The position numbers were made by a program, and so were the translations under genes. A stretch of DNA of 64,000 bases. Origin: Anaerolineae bacterium (GTDB taxonomy: Bacteria > Chloroflexota > Anaerolineae > Aggregatilineales > Aggregatilineaceae). The notes beneath the pieces were generated by a model. That model saw only the letters and a program-made list of their open reading frames with translations, was not told the origin of the DNA and made no database searches. The stretch's first letter is position 1. The number at the start of each line of letters is the position of its first letter. The stretch spans positions 1 to 64,000 of the forward strand of contig JAFGNU010000092.1 in assembly GCA_016926875.1 (NCBI GenBank), given 5' to 3'. Positions 8,409 through 16,884 of the stretch are shown in pieces.

Positions 8409-8831
8409 TCATTTGTGGATGGCGTCCAGCGTCACCCTGGCAGGCCGGATTTTGCAGATAATGCGGGTTTCACGCTGCTGCTGTTCGACCGGGTAGATCG
8501 CGCCGTAGTAAAACGGCTGGCCGGTGTACACCTGCGTGAGCTGATCGAGGTGTTCCAGTGCGCCCGCTTCGGTGATCTCGACCTCGCCCCGCACTTCAAG
8601 ATAGCGGCTTGCATCGTGCGGATCGATCACCAGCAAAGATACTTTGGGGTTCGCGAGCATGTTACGCCCCTTCTGCCGCTCGCGTGTGGTGTTGATCCGA
8701 ATCGTGTCGCCGTCCATATCGCACCAGACCACGCTCATCTGCGGCTGGCCGTCGGGCATCATCGTCGTCAGCACGGCATGAATAGGGCGCTCAAGCAGAT
8801 CGCGGTGTGAATCGGGGATTATGGCTGGCAT
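8409..8831 (-). CDS. PPOX-class F420/FMN-dependent oxidoreductase, copy 2
   Basis: 140 residues, one split-barrel flavin-binding domain of the pyridoxamine-5'-phosphate-oxidase fold. The start A-V-L-T-T-M-M-P-D-G-Q-P-Q, then V-V-W-C-D-M-D-G-D-T-I-R-I-N-T-T and N-P-K-V-S-L-L-V-I-D-P, is the standard pattern of the small F420-dependent PPOX family. It lies three bases after its close paralogue and is probably the product of a tandem duplication. Substrates of such proteins are rarely known, and the choice of cofactor (F420 or FMN) cannot be settled from sequence alone. Confidence 0.88.
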   Translation of the reverse strand: MPAIIPDSHRDLLERPIHAVLTTMMPDGQPQMSVVWCDMDGDTIRINTTRERQKGRNMLANPKVSLLVIDPHDASRYLEVRGEVEITEAGALEHLDQLTQVYTGQPFYYGAIYPVEQQQRETRIICKIRPARVTLDAIHK

Positions 8832-8834
8832 GGC

Positions 8835-9263
8835 TCACTTCCTGGTTGGTGATTCAACCCGCACACGCGCCGGTGCGATCTTGCACAGCACCGGAATCTC
8901 ACGCGCTTGAAACTCGACGGGTACACACGTGCCAAAATACGGGGATTGGCCGGTATACAGTTCTGCCAGCGCATCCAGGTGTTCCAATGCGCCATCTTCG
9001 GTCATTTTAACCACCGTGCCGCGCACCTCAATATTGCGCAGCGGATTATGCGGGTCATAGGCCAGGATCGTGACCTTTGGATTGGCCCGCATATTCTTTT
9101 CTTTGCGGAAACCGCGCATGGTGTTGACCCGCACGTATTCCCCGTCGTAATCGCACCAGACAACGGTTGTTTGCGGTTGGCCGTCGGGCATAACGGTGCT
9201 GAGCGCCACACACACCGGCCCTGCGATCAGGTCTATATGCGAATCGGGAATAGGAACGGGCAT
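8835..9263 (-). CDS. PPOX-class F420/FMN-dependent oxidoreductase, copy 1
   Basis: 142 residues, the same split-barrel family as the next gene. Both share the P-D-S-H start, M-P-D-G-Q-P-Q, V-V-W-C-D, the K-x-x-N-M-x-A-N-P-K-V block, the G-A-L-E-H-L-D helix and the I-C/L-C-K-I-x-P-A-R-V end. By eye they are roughly half identical. The gene begins one base before the stop of the upstream propeller gene, so the three probably form one operon. Confidence 0.88.
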   Translation of the reverse strand: MPVPIPDSHIDLIAGPVCVALSTVMPDGQPQTTVVWCDYDGEYVRVNTMRGFRKEKNMRANPKVTILAYDPHNPLRNIEVRGTVVKMTEDGALEHLDALAELYTGQSPYFGTCVPVEFQAREIPVLCKIAPARVRVESPTRK

Positions 9264-9264
9264 C

Positions 9265-10971
9265 TTATTGCCCCCACCGGATCGCGCTTACCGGCCCGCC
9301 GGTATCGACCCGGACCGTCTCGCTGGTGCGCATGTCGATCACAACCAGGTTGCCGGACGCGCTGCCGCGTTCGTTATACTGGATCGCGCGCAGCCCTGCG
9401 GCGGCAAGCTGCCCGTCCGGACCGGCGGCCAGTTGAGGCATCTGCGCAAAACCACCGGCTGCCCGGTCGAATACCGGCGTGAACGGCCCCGCGACCGTCT
9501 CTCCCGCCAGCACGCGCAAGAAGCGCGGCCCCAGTCCTGTTGTCGATCCAACCAGCGCCAGCCATGTCCCGCTGGCCGTCTGTGCTACGTCCAGCACGGC
9601 GTAGCGTTCATCCAGCGCGGTCTGGGATGTGTCCGGCGCTGCCGGGTCGAGGATGTACAGGCCGGGCATGACGTAGCCCCATTCTGAGGCCCATGTCAGG
9701 ACGCGCCCGTTATCTGTCCAACACCCGTCCAGGGCTACCATGCTGCTGAACTGGATCACGTCACCGCTGGCGACATCCAGCACGCCCAGGACCGCGCCCT
9801 CGTAAAAGCCAATGCTGACCAGCAGGCGCGTTCCATCAGGACTCCAGCGCGGATCAGAATACACTTGAATGCTGCTGATGTTTTGTTCGTCCGTGACGTT
9901 TTGCGCCAGCGAGCAGGGCGATTGGCTTCCGTCGGCGGGCACAAGCCACAGCCCGCGCGCATCGCTGAACGCGATCTGGGCGCCATCAGGACTCCAGTTC
10001 AGGGCGGCCCGGCCATCGGTGGCTTGCAGCGTGGCAAGCTCGCGCCGTTCGGTCCCGTCCAGGTTGGCCGCGACCAGGCTGCTGCCGCTGAGATAGGCGA
10101 TCTGCGCCTGGCCGGGCGCAACGGCGTATGCCAGCACCGGCGCGCTTTCCGACGTCAGCGGGCGGGCGGGGGCGCCGGTCTTGGGTAGCTGCCACACCTG
10201 AGGCGTGCTCGTCTCATCTGGCGCGATGTAATACAGGTTGTCGGGCAGTATCACGCCGTCCACCACCGGCAGCGAGGGCGGTGCCCACTCATACGCCAGC
10301 GCGCCCGCCGTGCCCGGCACCACGCGGCCTGTTTGCAGCAGCACGCCCTCCGGGATCAACGAGGCCGGAACCGCTGCTTCGGCCCGTACCGGCGCATGTT
10401 CCAGCGATTCGACCGTCCAGCGTCCATCCCCCCCGGCGATCTGCGTGTAGCGGTTCTGCGCGTCGCGCACCACCAGCGTATCCGGGCCAGTCCATTCCAG
10501 GTCGACCCATGGCCCGCCCTGGATGGTCCTAAACTCGGTCGCGCCGTACTCGCCACTGCCCAGTTCCGCGATGCGCACGCCGCCGGGCGTCAGGTAGGCC
10601 ACGGCTGCCGCGTCCGGCGCCCAGGCGATAGAGGGGCCGTCGATGGCATCCGGCGGGGGTGGGGCATCCAGTTCCAGCGCAAAGCCGCTGCCGCCCGCAA
10701 TCTGGCTGGCGAAAACCGCGTTATCGGGGAACTGGCGGTAAACAAGCCATTCGCCATCCGGGGCCACGTCAAAATCGGCCATGTTCTGTGCTTCGCTGAT
10801 GGGCGTCTGCTCGCCTGTGACGGCGTCGATATGGAGCAGCGCATGTTCCGAGGTCAGGATATACAGGTCGGCAGGCAGGGGGAACACCGATTCCTGTGCC
10901 TGAACGGGTGCCAGGGCTGTTAGCAGCCCCAACGTGACTGCCAGCGTTTTTATCAGGTGATGTTGTTTCAT
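9265..10971 (-). CDS. Secreted PD40/TolB-like beta-propeller protein
   Basis: 568 residues from the ATG at 10971, which opens a clear signal peptide (M-K-Q-H-H-L-I-K, a hydrophobic stretch, then A-Q-A-Q). An ATG six codons upstream (10989) is a less likely alternative, and an extension to 11118 would overlap the divergent gene. Blade motifs occur throughout: A-P-D-G-E-W-L-V-Y, W-S-P-D-G-A-Q-I-A-F and W-S-P-D-G-T-R-L-L-V. No catalytic domain is visible. It probably acts outside the membrane as a binding protein. It shares its upstream region with the divergent PPC/LamG-like gene. Confidence 0.83.
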   Translation of the reverse strand: MKQHHLIKTLAVTLGLLTALAPVQAQESVFPLPADLYILTSEHALLHIDAVTGEQTPISEAQNMADFDVAPDGEWLVYRQFPDNAVFASQIAGGSGFALELDAPPPPDAIDGPSIAWAPDAAAVAYLTPGGVRIAELGSGEYGATEFRTIQGGPWVDLEWTGPDTLVVRDAQNRYTQIAGGDGRWTVESLEHAPVRAEAAVPASLIPEGVLLQTGRVVPGTAGALAYEWAPPSLPVVDGVILPDNLYYIAPDETSTPQVWQLPKTGAPARPLTSESAPVLAYAVAPGQAQIAYLSGSSLVAANLDGTERRELATLQATDGRAALNWSPDGAQIAFSDARGLWLVPADGSQSPCSLAQNVTDEQNISSIQVYSDPRWSPDGTRLLVSIGFYEGAVLGVLDVASGDVIQFSSMVALDGCWTDNGRVLTWASEWGYVMPGLYILDPAAPDTSQTALDERYAVLDVAQTASGTWLALVGSTTGLGPRFLRVLAGETVAGPFTPVFDRAAGGFAQMPQLAAGPDGQLAAAGLRAIQYNERGSASGNLVVIDMRTSETVRVDTGGPVSAIRWGQ

Positions 10972-11162
10972 GGCGCCTGTTTCTTTCATGTATGTCTGCA
11001 AATTCTTTTTGTGATGCAGTATAGCAGCGATCGGCAAGCGCTGCCCACCTGCCCGCCGCAGGGCAAGCGCCTGCCAGCCGCCGGGCAGCCGGGTTTGAAT
11101 TGGCTCGCAAACCATCATACAATGCGGTTGTCTTCAAAAAACATTGCAGGAGAGAGCGTCCC

Positions 11163-12158
11163 ATGTTTATGGCAAAGATTAGAAAGTTCAGTGTGGTTGG
11201 TGTGCTGCTGTTACTGGTGATTGCGCTGCCGCACGCCGGTGCGCAAGAAGGGCAGCCGCTGGTATACGGCGATATGGTTGAAGGCACCATCGATGATCCC
11301 GACACGACCGTGTCTTATGTGTTCGAAGCAGGTGCGAGCGATGTGATCGGCATCACTGTGCTGGCAGACGGTGGCAGTTTTGATCCCGCCATCGACCTGT
11401 ACGACCCGGCGGGCGAACTGCTCGTCTCGGTCGAAGATACGTACCTGCTCAACCCGGCGCTGCTTGGCTACTGGCTGGAACAGGCCGGAGAGTACACGAT
11501 CACGGTCCGCTCCCAGGATGGACAGGGCGACTTCATCATCATTCTGGATGGTGAAAGGGGCTATTCGCGCGGCGAAATCCTGTTTGAAGAAACGTTCGAC
11601 AACAACGACATGGACTGGGAAACGGCAGACGACGAAGGGGTTTTTTCTGATATCGTCGACGGTCAATACGTCATCGAGCATGACATTCCAGAGCCGGGGA
11701 ATTACTGGGTTGTCGCGCCGGGCTTCACCGACGATACATACGATATCTGGTTCGAAGAGCCATACGAGTTTCAGGTTGAGGTCAGCGACGTACAGAGTTC
11801 GACCGGGCGCTACCAGGTATCGGCGATCTTCAACGTGGGATTCAACTACTCGCCGTTTACCATGTTCACCATCTACCATGATGGGCGGTGGAAGCTGTGG
11901 GATTCGACAACTGCCGAATATGCCGAGGGACTGATCGAGCCGATTGATTTTATGGACGGGACAACGCGCACGCTGACCGTCCGGGTGATGGAAGGCACTT
12001 ACGCCTTTTTGATCGATGACCTGTTTGTGGCCAGCACCGACGCGTACCTGTATGCCACCAGCGGCAGGGTAGGATTTGGTATCGGTGGTGTTCGCCAGGA
12101 CTCAAACGCGACCGTCTCGGCGCACTTTGATAACCTGGTAGTCTATGACCTGGAGTAA
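11163..12158 (+). CDS. Secreted protein: PPC-like domain plus LamG-like domain
   Basis: 331 residues from the ATG at 11163, preceded by CAGGAGAG. A longer frame from 11100 lacks a ribosome site. The signal peptide covers residues 1-27. The first domain (about 30-135) resembles bacterial pre-peptidase C-terminal (PPC) domains: a G-x-I-D-D-P start, F-D-P-A-I-D-L-Y-D-P-A-G-E-L-L, then G-E-Y-T-I-T-V. The second (about 145-330) looks like a concanavalin-A/LamG sandwich: E-E-T-F-D-N-N near the start, S-G-R-V-G-F-G near the end, closing with H-F-D-N-L-V-V-Y. No catalytic residues are evident. It is probably a surface or periplasmic binding protein. Confidence 0.82.
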   Translation: MFMAKIRKFSVVGVLLLLVIALPHAGAQEGQPLVYGDMVEGTIDDPDTTVSYVFEAGASDVIGITVLADGGSFDPAIDLYDPAGELLVSVEDTYLLNPALLGYWLEQAGEYTITVRSQDGQGDFIIILDGERGYSRGEILFEETFDNNDMDWETADDEGVFSDIVDGQYVIEHDIPEPGNYWVVAPGFTDDTYDIWFEEPYEFQVEVSDVQSSTGRYQVSAIFNVGFNYSPFTMFTIYHDGRWKLWDSTTAEYAEGLIEPIDFMDGTTRTLTVRVMEGTYAFLIDDLFVASTDAYLYATSGRVGFGIGGVRQDSNATVSAHFDNLVVYDLE

Positions 12159-12182
12159 CCGGCGGCACGTAATCCATACCGG

Positions 12183-12210
12183 GTGGCGAGGCTCACACGA
12201 ACCCCGCCAC
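12183..12210. terminator. Stem-loop between convergent genes
   Basis: GTGGCGAGG (12183-12191) pairs with CCCCGCCAC (12202-12210) with one internal mismatch. It lies between the plus-strand PPC/LamG-like gene and the minus-strand dehydrogenase. There is no U-run. Confidence 0.4.
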
Positions 12211-12237
12211 TCGATGATTTGTCAACAACCTGCCTGG

Positions 12238-13026
12238 TTACGCCATCAGCCAGGAGGCAAAAGCTGTCGCCATGCGGCGCGGTGCCAGATGGCTGCCCCA
12301 GGCGAACAGTTTGTTCAACGCGCCGGGAACCACGCTCGACTTGCCCCGCAGCATGGCGCGAATGCCGATGCGGGCCACCGCTTCGCTGCTCATTTGTGTC
12401 CCGCGTGCAAGGCGGTTTAGCTCGTGCCCGGCAACCTGCTGGAACTCGGTGAGGGTTACACCCGGCGACAGGGTGGTGACCTTGACGTTGGTGTGGCGCA
12501 GCTCATAGTTCAACGCTTCGCTAAAATTCAGCACAAAGCTTTTAGCCGCCGCATAGCTAGCGTACCACGGCGTGGGCTGGTAGGCGCCGAGGGATGCTAC
12601 TTGCAGCACATAGCCATAATCCCGCGCAACCATATCCTTGACAAACAGCTTGGTCAGGTGCACAACGGTCATGATGTCCAGTTGGAGCATGTTCTGCTCG
12701 CGTTCCCAGTCGATATTGATAAATTTGTCGCGCGTCCCGTAGCCCGCGTTATTCACCAGCACGTCGATTTTCTTGCCGTCTTGCGTGACCTGATCGTACA
12801 ACCGCTGCGGCGCATCCGGGGCAGACAGGTCCATCGAGATCACCTCGACCTGAACGCCTGCGCTCCCGGCGATGTCTTGCTGCACGGCGCGCAGCCGGTC
12901 TTCGCGGCGGGCAACCAGGACCAGGTTGCAACCCCTGTCCGCCAGCTCTTGCGCCAGCGCGACGCCCAGCCCGCTCGATGCCCCGGTGACAAGCGCCCAC
13001 CGGTTTTTCAGATTGCCATCACTCAT
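12238..13026 (-). CDS. Short-chain dehydrogenase/reductase (SDR)
   Basis: 262 residues of a classical SDR Rossmann fold. It shows the cofactor loop T-G-A-S-S-G-L-G, the N-N-A-G motif, the catalytic Ser region V-A-S-L-G-A-Y, and the Y-A-A-A-K catalytic pair. An Arg pair after beta-2 (A-R-R-E-D-R-L) favours NADP(H). The start overlaps the end of the TetR gene by eight bases, so translation is probably coupled and the enzyme is controlled by that regulator. The substrate is unknown. The 'classical SDR with TetR' pairing is common for lipid or xenobiotic carbonyls. Confidence 0.92.
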   Translation of the reverse strand: MSDGNLKNRWALVTGASSGLGVALAQELADRGCNLVLVARREDRLRAVQQDIAGSAGVQVEVISMDLSAPDAPQRLYDQVTQDGKKIDVLVNNAGYGTRDKFINIDWEREQNMLQLDIMTVVHLTKLFVKDMVARDYGYVLQVASLGAYQPTPWYASYAAAKSFVLNFSEALNYELRHTNVKVTTLSPGVTLTEFQQVAGHELNRLARGTQMSSEAVARIGIRAMLRGKSSVVPGALNKLFAWGSHLAPRRMATAFASWLMA

Positions 13027-13672
13027 ACTTCTCTCTCCTCGCTTTCAGCCCGTAAAGCACGGCGCGGACAATATCCGCGAACTCGTGTGTGAAGTCGATC
13101 TCGAAGGCGCGCATGTCCGGCTCACCGGTCATAACCTCACGCACGATGGGCGCGGGATTGGCAAGATTCTCGACGCCGATCACCAGCGCATACACCCACA
13201 AACACAGCCGCGCGCCTTCGCCCTGCGCCAGGAACGGTAAACAGGTCTCCAGCCGGGTGCCCGTGCGTAGAATGCGTGCCAGCAGCGTCCGTTTGAAGCG
13301 CAGCGCGGTGTCATAGTTGATGTTCTGCTCCAACACCACGTGCGCCAGGGCGATCAGCCGCACGGTGGCCGGGCGTTGGGCCAGCGAGTGGGCGGCCAGT
13401 TCGGCCAGGTCGTCTATGCTCGCTGCTGTGTGCAGACCGCCGTCCATCTCGTCAAACCACGCCTCGAACTGCTGCTCCAGGATGGTCAGGAACAGTTCTT
13501 CTTTGGTATTGAAGTACAGGTAGACGGTGCCCTTCGCCAACCCTGCCGCGTCGGCGACGTCGGTGATGCTGATCGCGTTGTACGGGTGTTCCTGGAACAG
13601 TTCCCAGGCGGCATCTAGAATAGCCTGGCGGCGCTGCTCTTTTTGGGCGTCGGTGCGTGCTCTGCGTGCCAT
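13019..13672 (-). CDS. TetR family regulator of the SDR operon
   Basis: 217 residues. The helix-turn-helix covers about residues 12-58: A-I-L-D-A-A-W-E-L-F, then I-T-D-V-A-D-A-A-G-L-A-K-G-T-V-Y-L-Y-F and K-E-E-L-F. AGGAG lies seven bases before the ATG. It is the first gene of a two-gene operon with the dehydrogenase. A 19-base perfect palindrome occupies the core promoter upstream, so autorepression with release by a ligand is very likely. Confidence 0.94.
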   Translation of the reverse strand: MARRARTDAQKEQRRQAILDAAWELFQEHPYNAISITDVADAAGLAKGTVYLYFNTKEELFLTILEQQFEAWFDEMDGGLHTAASIDDLAELAAHSLAQRPATVRLIALAHVVLEQNINYDTALRFKRTLLARILRTGTRLETCLPFLAQGEGARLCLWVYALVIGVENLANPAPIVREVMTGEPDMRAFEIDFTHEFADIVRAVLYGLKARREKYE

Positions 13673-13692
13673 GCCGGACTCCTGTATATAAA

Positions 13693-13739
13693 TGACTCAG
13701 AGTCAGTTGTACTATAACTGACCGGCGGTCAGTTGTCAA
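13693..13739 (-). promoter_or_regulatory. Promoter with palindromic TetR operators
   Basis: On the minus strand, a perfect -35 TTGACA (13739-13734) is separated by exactly 17 bases from -10 TATAGT (13716-13711). The 17-base spacer is itself a palindrome, ACTGACCGCCGGTCAGT, symmetric around its centre base. With one more base each side it gives 19 symmetric bases (13716-13734). A further AACTGAC/GTCAGTT half-site arrangement follows, and a second perfect palindrome, TGACTCAGAGTCA (13693-13705), lies at the likely transcript start. The arrangement would let the bound TetR protein block RNA polymerase directly. Confidence 0.8.
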
Positions 13740-13831
13740 TAGCAGGTTTGGGCAGATCGGCCAGTAGTCAAAGCCGGGTGTTGAGGATATAGTAAGGGGC
13801 GCTTTTTAACCTGGACATAAAGAAAAAAGAG

Positions 13832-14626
13832 ATGAACACAGACGATCTTTTTATTCGACGCGGCGCGGAGCCGTTTTTACTGGATGGGGGCGATGTCGGC
13901 TGCCTGTGTACGCACGGCTGGACCGGCTCGCCGGATGAAATGCGCTGGTTTGGCGAGTACCTGAACGAGCGCGGGCTGACGATCTACGGGCCGCGATTGG
14001 CAGGGCACGGTACCGACCCGGCTATCATGCGCCGTCAGCACTGGACCGACTGGTACGAGAGCGTGCTGGACGGCGTGGCGCTGCTGCGGAGCCGGTGCCG
14101 CAAGGTGTTTGCGGCGGGCCTGTCGATGGGCGGTGTGCTCAGCCTGCGGTTGGGCGAGGCCGGGTTGGTGGACGGTGTGATCGCGCTGGCTGCGCCGCTG
14201 CGCCTGGACAACCGGCCCATGCGCCTGACATCGCTGTTGAAGTATTTCCGGCCCTACTATCCCAAAGAGGATTGGCCCGGCGATCTGCACGCCCGTGTGC
14301 TGGAAATTCAACGCGAGATGGGGCGCGAAGAAGTCGGCAAGGTTGATTACAGCGTGATGCCAACCGAATCGATCTGGCAGTTATATGCGCTGATGGACGA
14401 TGTGCGCACTCGTTTGGGCGAGATCACCGTGCCGCTGCTGCTGGTCTATTCCAAAAATGACCAGACGGTGCCCTATGATAACATGGCGCTGGTAGCAGAG
14501 CGGGTAAGCAGCGTTGATCTGGTTACTAAGACACTTGAGAAAAGCGATCACGTTTTGACGCAGGACATCGAGCGCGAGACGGTGTACGAAACCGTGTGGG
14601 CGTTCATCTCCGCGCGGATGGGCTGA
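13832..14626 (+). CDS. Alpha/beta hydrolase, Est30-like carboxylesterase
   Basis: 264 residues. The oxyanion-hole motif is H-G-W-T-G-S-P, the nucleophile elbow G-L-S-M-G-G, the acid Asp lies in Y-S-K-N-D-Q-T-V-P, and the catalytic His lies in K-S-D-H-V-L-T-Q-D. All four are in family positions. Such enzymes hydrolyse short-chain carboxyl esters or monoglycerides in the cytoplasm, and length and motif spacing fit. The ATG follows an A-rich AAAAAGAG. A transporter gene starts 26 bases after its stop, so the two are probably co-transcribed. Confidence 0.9.
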   Translation: MNTDDLFIRRGAEPFLLDGGDVGCLCTHGWTGSPDEMRWFGEYLNERGLTIYGPRLAGHGTDPAIMRRQHWTDWYESVLDGVALLRSRCRKVFAAGLSMGGVLSLRLGEAGLVDGVIALAAPLRLDNRPMRLTSLLKYFRPYYPKEDWPGDLHARVLEIQREMGREEVGKVDYSVMPTESIWQLYALMDDVRTRLGEITVPLLLVYSKNDQTVPYDNMALVAERVSSVDLVTKTLEKSDHVLTQDIERETVYETVWAFISARMG

Positions 14627-14652
14627 ACGACGAAACACCGAGGCGGCTGGTT

Positions 14653-15867
14653 ATGCTGAACCTGTGGCGCGATGTCGGGCGTGATACGCGCTGGATCATG
14701 TGGTCCTATATGTTGTGGGGCGTGGGTGAAGGGCTGTGGCTGTATATCCAGCCGCTCTACGTCAAGTCGTTGGGAGCCAACCCGGAACAAACGGGTTTTG
14801 TGCTCGGCATGGTAGGGCTGGCGCGCCTGCTGTTTATGCTGCCGGTGGGGATGCTGGCCGACCGGCTCGGCGCGCGCCGCTTGATGCTGCCCGGCTGGTT
14901 CGTTGGATTGACCGGGGCGCTGCTGATCGCGCTTGCGCCCGATTGGCGCTGGGCCGTGCCCGGCTTCCTGGTATACGGCATTTCGTCGGTCGAGATTCCC
15001 GTGACCAACGTGTACCTGTCGCAGAGCGTCCGGCACGATCCGACTCGGCGCCCGGACCTGCCGATCCAGGCATCGCTGACGCTGTTGTGGGCTGCCTATT
15101 CGCTGGGGTTAGTCGTGTCTCCGGCGGTGGGCGGCTGGATCGGGGACGAGGTCGGGCTGCGCCCGGTGTTCCTGTTCAGCCTGTTCTGGTTTGCGCTGAG
15201 CGCTGCTGCTATCACGCGCACACACGATTACCCCGCGCCGGTTCGCCCGGAGCGCGGCCACGATTACCGGGGCCTGCTCAGCCGGGGGCCGGTAATCGCG
15301 GTTTTTTGCGTGCTGACGTTGGGTTTTATGGCTATTTTTGTCGGGCAGTCGCTCTCGGCGCAGTATCTTGAGGAAGTGCGGAATTTCTCGCGGACGTCAA
15401 TCGGCGTCTTTGGCTCGATCAACGCGCTCGGCACGGCAGTATTCAGCGTGCTGCTGGGGCTGCTGGTATCGTGGCGCGCCTTTCGAAGCAGCTTGCTGCT
15501 GGTGATGCTGTCTTTTGGCTTGCTGGTGCTCAGCGGTGCGTGGCCGGTGGTGGTGATCGCTTCCTTCATCCTGGGCGCACATTATGCCGCGCGCCCGCTG
15601 GCCGTCAGCGTGATCAGCGGCTACGTGGCCGAACACCAGCGCGGCCTGGCCTATTCGCTGGTTGATATGCTGGCCGGGCTGGCGATGCTGGTTGGGACGA
15701 GCCTGGCGGGCGTGCTGTACACCGGCAGCCCGGACTGGCCGTTTGCGGCGGGCATGGTCGGGATTGTCGGCGTTGTGATCCTGGGCGCGGCGCTGCTGCG
15801 ACCGGCACCTGCCCGTAACCGGGAAACAATACCTGCGTATACTGGGGTAGAGCAGGCGAGCGAGTAG
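14653..15867 (+). CDS. MFS transporter, 12-TM type
   Basis: 404 residues from the ATG at 14653. A longer frame beginning at 14596 would overlap the esterase gene. Two six-helix halves are visible, with the loop 2-3 motif G-M-L-A-D-R-L-G-A-R-R in the first half and a Y-V-A-E-H-Q-R-G-L-A-Y stretch in the second. It is an inner-membrane transporter. Direction and substrate cannot be called. The neighbouring genes (esterase, YkvA-like, phosphatase) do not point to a pathway. Confidence 0.88.
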   Translation: MLNLWRDVGRDTRWIMWSYMLWGVGEGLWLYIQPLYVKSLGANPEQTGFVLGMVGLARLLFMLPVGMLADRLGARRLMLPGWFVGLTGALLIALAPDWRWAVPGFLVYGISSVEIPVTNVYLSQSVRHDPTRRPDLPIQASLTLLWAAYSLGLVVSPAVGGWIGDEVGLRPVFLFSLFWFALSAAAITRTHDYPAPVRPERGHDYRGLLSRGPVIAVFCVLTLGFMAIFVGQSLSAQYLEEVRNFSRTSIGVFGSINALGTAVFSVLLGLLVSWRAFRSSLLLVMLSFGLLVLSGAWPVVVIASFILGAHYAARPLAVSVISGYVAEHQRGLAYSLVDMLAGLAMLVGTSLAGVLYTGSPDWPFAAGMVGIVGVVILGAALLRPAPARNRETIPAYTGVEQASE

Positions 15868-15897
15868 AACCCAGACGAGATACAAGGATGTGATGGT

Positions 15898-16272
15898 ATG
15901 TCTGCAAACAAACGACCGGCCAAAGACCCTGATCTGCTAGGCCGGTTTTGGAACGACCTGGTGCTGTCGTGGCGCCTGGTGTTTGATCGCCGTGTCGCCG
16001 GAACGGTTAAGCTGATCCCGCTGGCGATGCTGGCGTATATCCTGTCACCGATTGACCTGATCCCGGACCTGTTTGTGCCGTTTGGCGTGGTGGATGACCT
16101 CGGCGCGCTGCTGCTGGGTTTGCAGTTGTTCATTCACAGCGCCCCGCCGGGCGTGGTGGATGAGTACCGGGGACGGGTCCGGCGGGCGCCGCGCGGGGAC
16201 CGGGTCAAAGCCGCACCGGACGAGCCAAAAGTGATCGAAGGTAAATACGAAGTCTGGGACGACGACGAGTGA
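15898..16272 (+). CDS. YkvA/DUF1232 family membrane-associated protein
   Basis: 124 residues. The DUF1232 core is clear: L-A-Y-I-L-S-P-I-D-L-I-P-D-L-F-V-P-F-G-V-V-D-D, followed by a second hydrophobic stretch. The C-terminal quarter is charged. The stop codon overlaps the possible GTG start of the next gene. The family is widespread and has no established biochemical role. Confidence 0.88.
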   Translation: MSANKRPAKDPDLLGRFWNDLVLSWRLVFDRRVAGTVKLIPLAMLAYILSPIDLIPDLFVPFGVVDDLGALLLGLQLFIHSAPPGVVDEYRGRVRRAPRGDRVKAAPDEPKVIEGKYEVWDDDE

Positions 16273-16865
16273 CCATGCCGCTGTTATACCTGATCCGCCA
16301 TCCCTTAACCCAACCTGACCCGGCGATCCCGGCGTCCGGGTGGCGGCTGTCCGATGCGGGACACGCCCAGGTGCGGGCGCTGGCAGCGGCCCCGTTCTGG
16401 CGCGCTGTGACGGCGGTGTATACCAGCCGCTCGTATAAGGCGGCAGTTGTTGGCGAGGCGGTGCACACACAGCACGGCATCCCATTTGAGCAGGTGCAGG
16501 CGCTCGAAGAAGCCCGCCGCGATACCTGGATGGGCATGGAAGCGTTCCGGTCAACACAGCGGCTCTTTTTTGACCGCCCTGACCAGCCGCCCCACCCGGA
16601 GTGGGAAGCAGCAGACGCCGCGCGGGCGCGGTTTGTGGCGGCGATGGATGGAATTTTGAAGCAGCACGCTTTGACCGAGTCGCTGGCCGTCGTGGCGCAC
16701 GGAACGGTGCTGACGCTGTATGTGGCGCACCTGCGCGGCGAGGTGCCGTCCTATGATGGTTGGGAGCGGATCGGGTTTGCTGCCGTGATGGCCGTTGATC
16801 GCGCCAGCCTGCGCCCGCTGACCGCGTTCCTGGCCGCTCCGTATGACGGGCTGCCTGTGCCCTGA
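16269..16865 (+). CDS. Histidine phosphatase superfamily protein, divergent
   Basis: 198 residues with a GTG start overlapping the previous stop (GTGA); an ATG two codons later is equally possible. The N-terminal motif is L-I-R-H-P-L-T-Q, where most relatives have R-H-G. The later motifs are A-L-E-E-A-R-R-D-T-W (acid) and V-V-A-H-G-T-V-L (second His). The second Arg usually found in an S-x-x-x-R-A-x-x-T-A motif is not clearly present; the sequence reads T-S-R-S-Y-K-A-A. It may be a phosphatase of small metabolites or may have altered activity. Confidence 0.8.
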   Translation: MTMPLLYLIRHPLTQPDPAIPASGWRLSDAGHAQVRALAAAPFWRAVTAVYTSRSYKAAVVGEAVHTQHGIPFEQVQALEEARRDTWMGMEAFRSTQRLFFDRPDQPPHPEWEAADAARARFVAAMDGILKQHALTESLAVVAHGTVLTLYVAHLRGEVPSYDGWERIGFAAVMAVDRASLRPLTAFLAAPYDGLPVP

Positions 16866-16884
16866 TCAAGAAAATGTGGACACT

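Noticed and set aside
10972-11118. N-terminal extension of the 568-residue propeller protein
   Set aside because: It would put 49 residues ahead of a clear signal peptide and overlap the divergent gene's leader.
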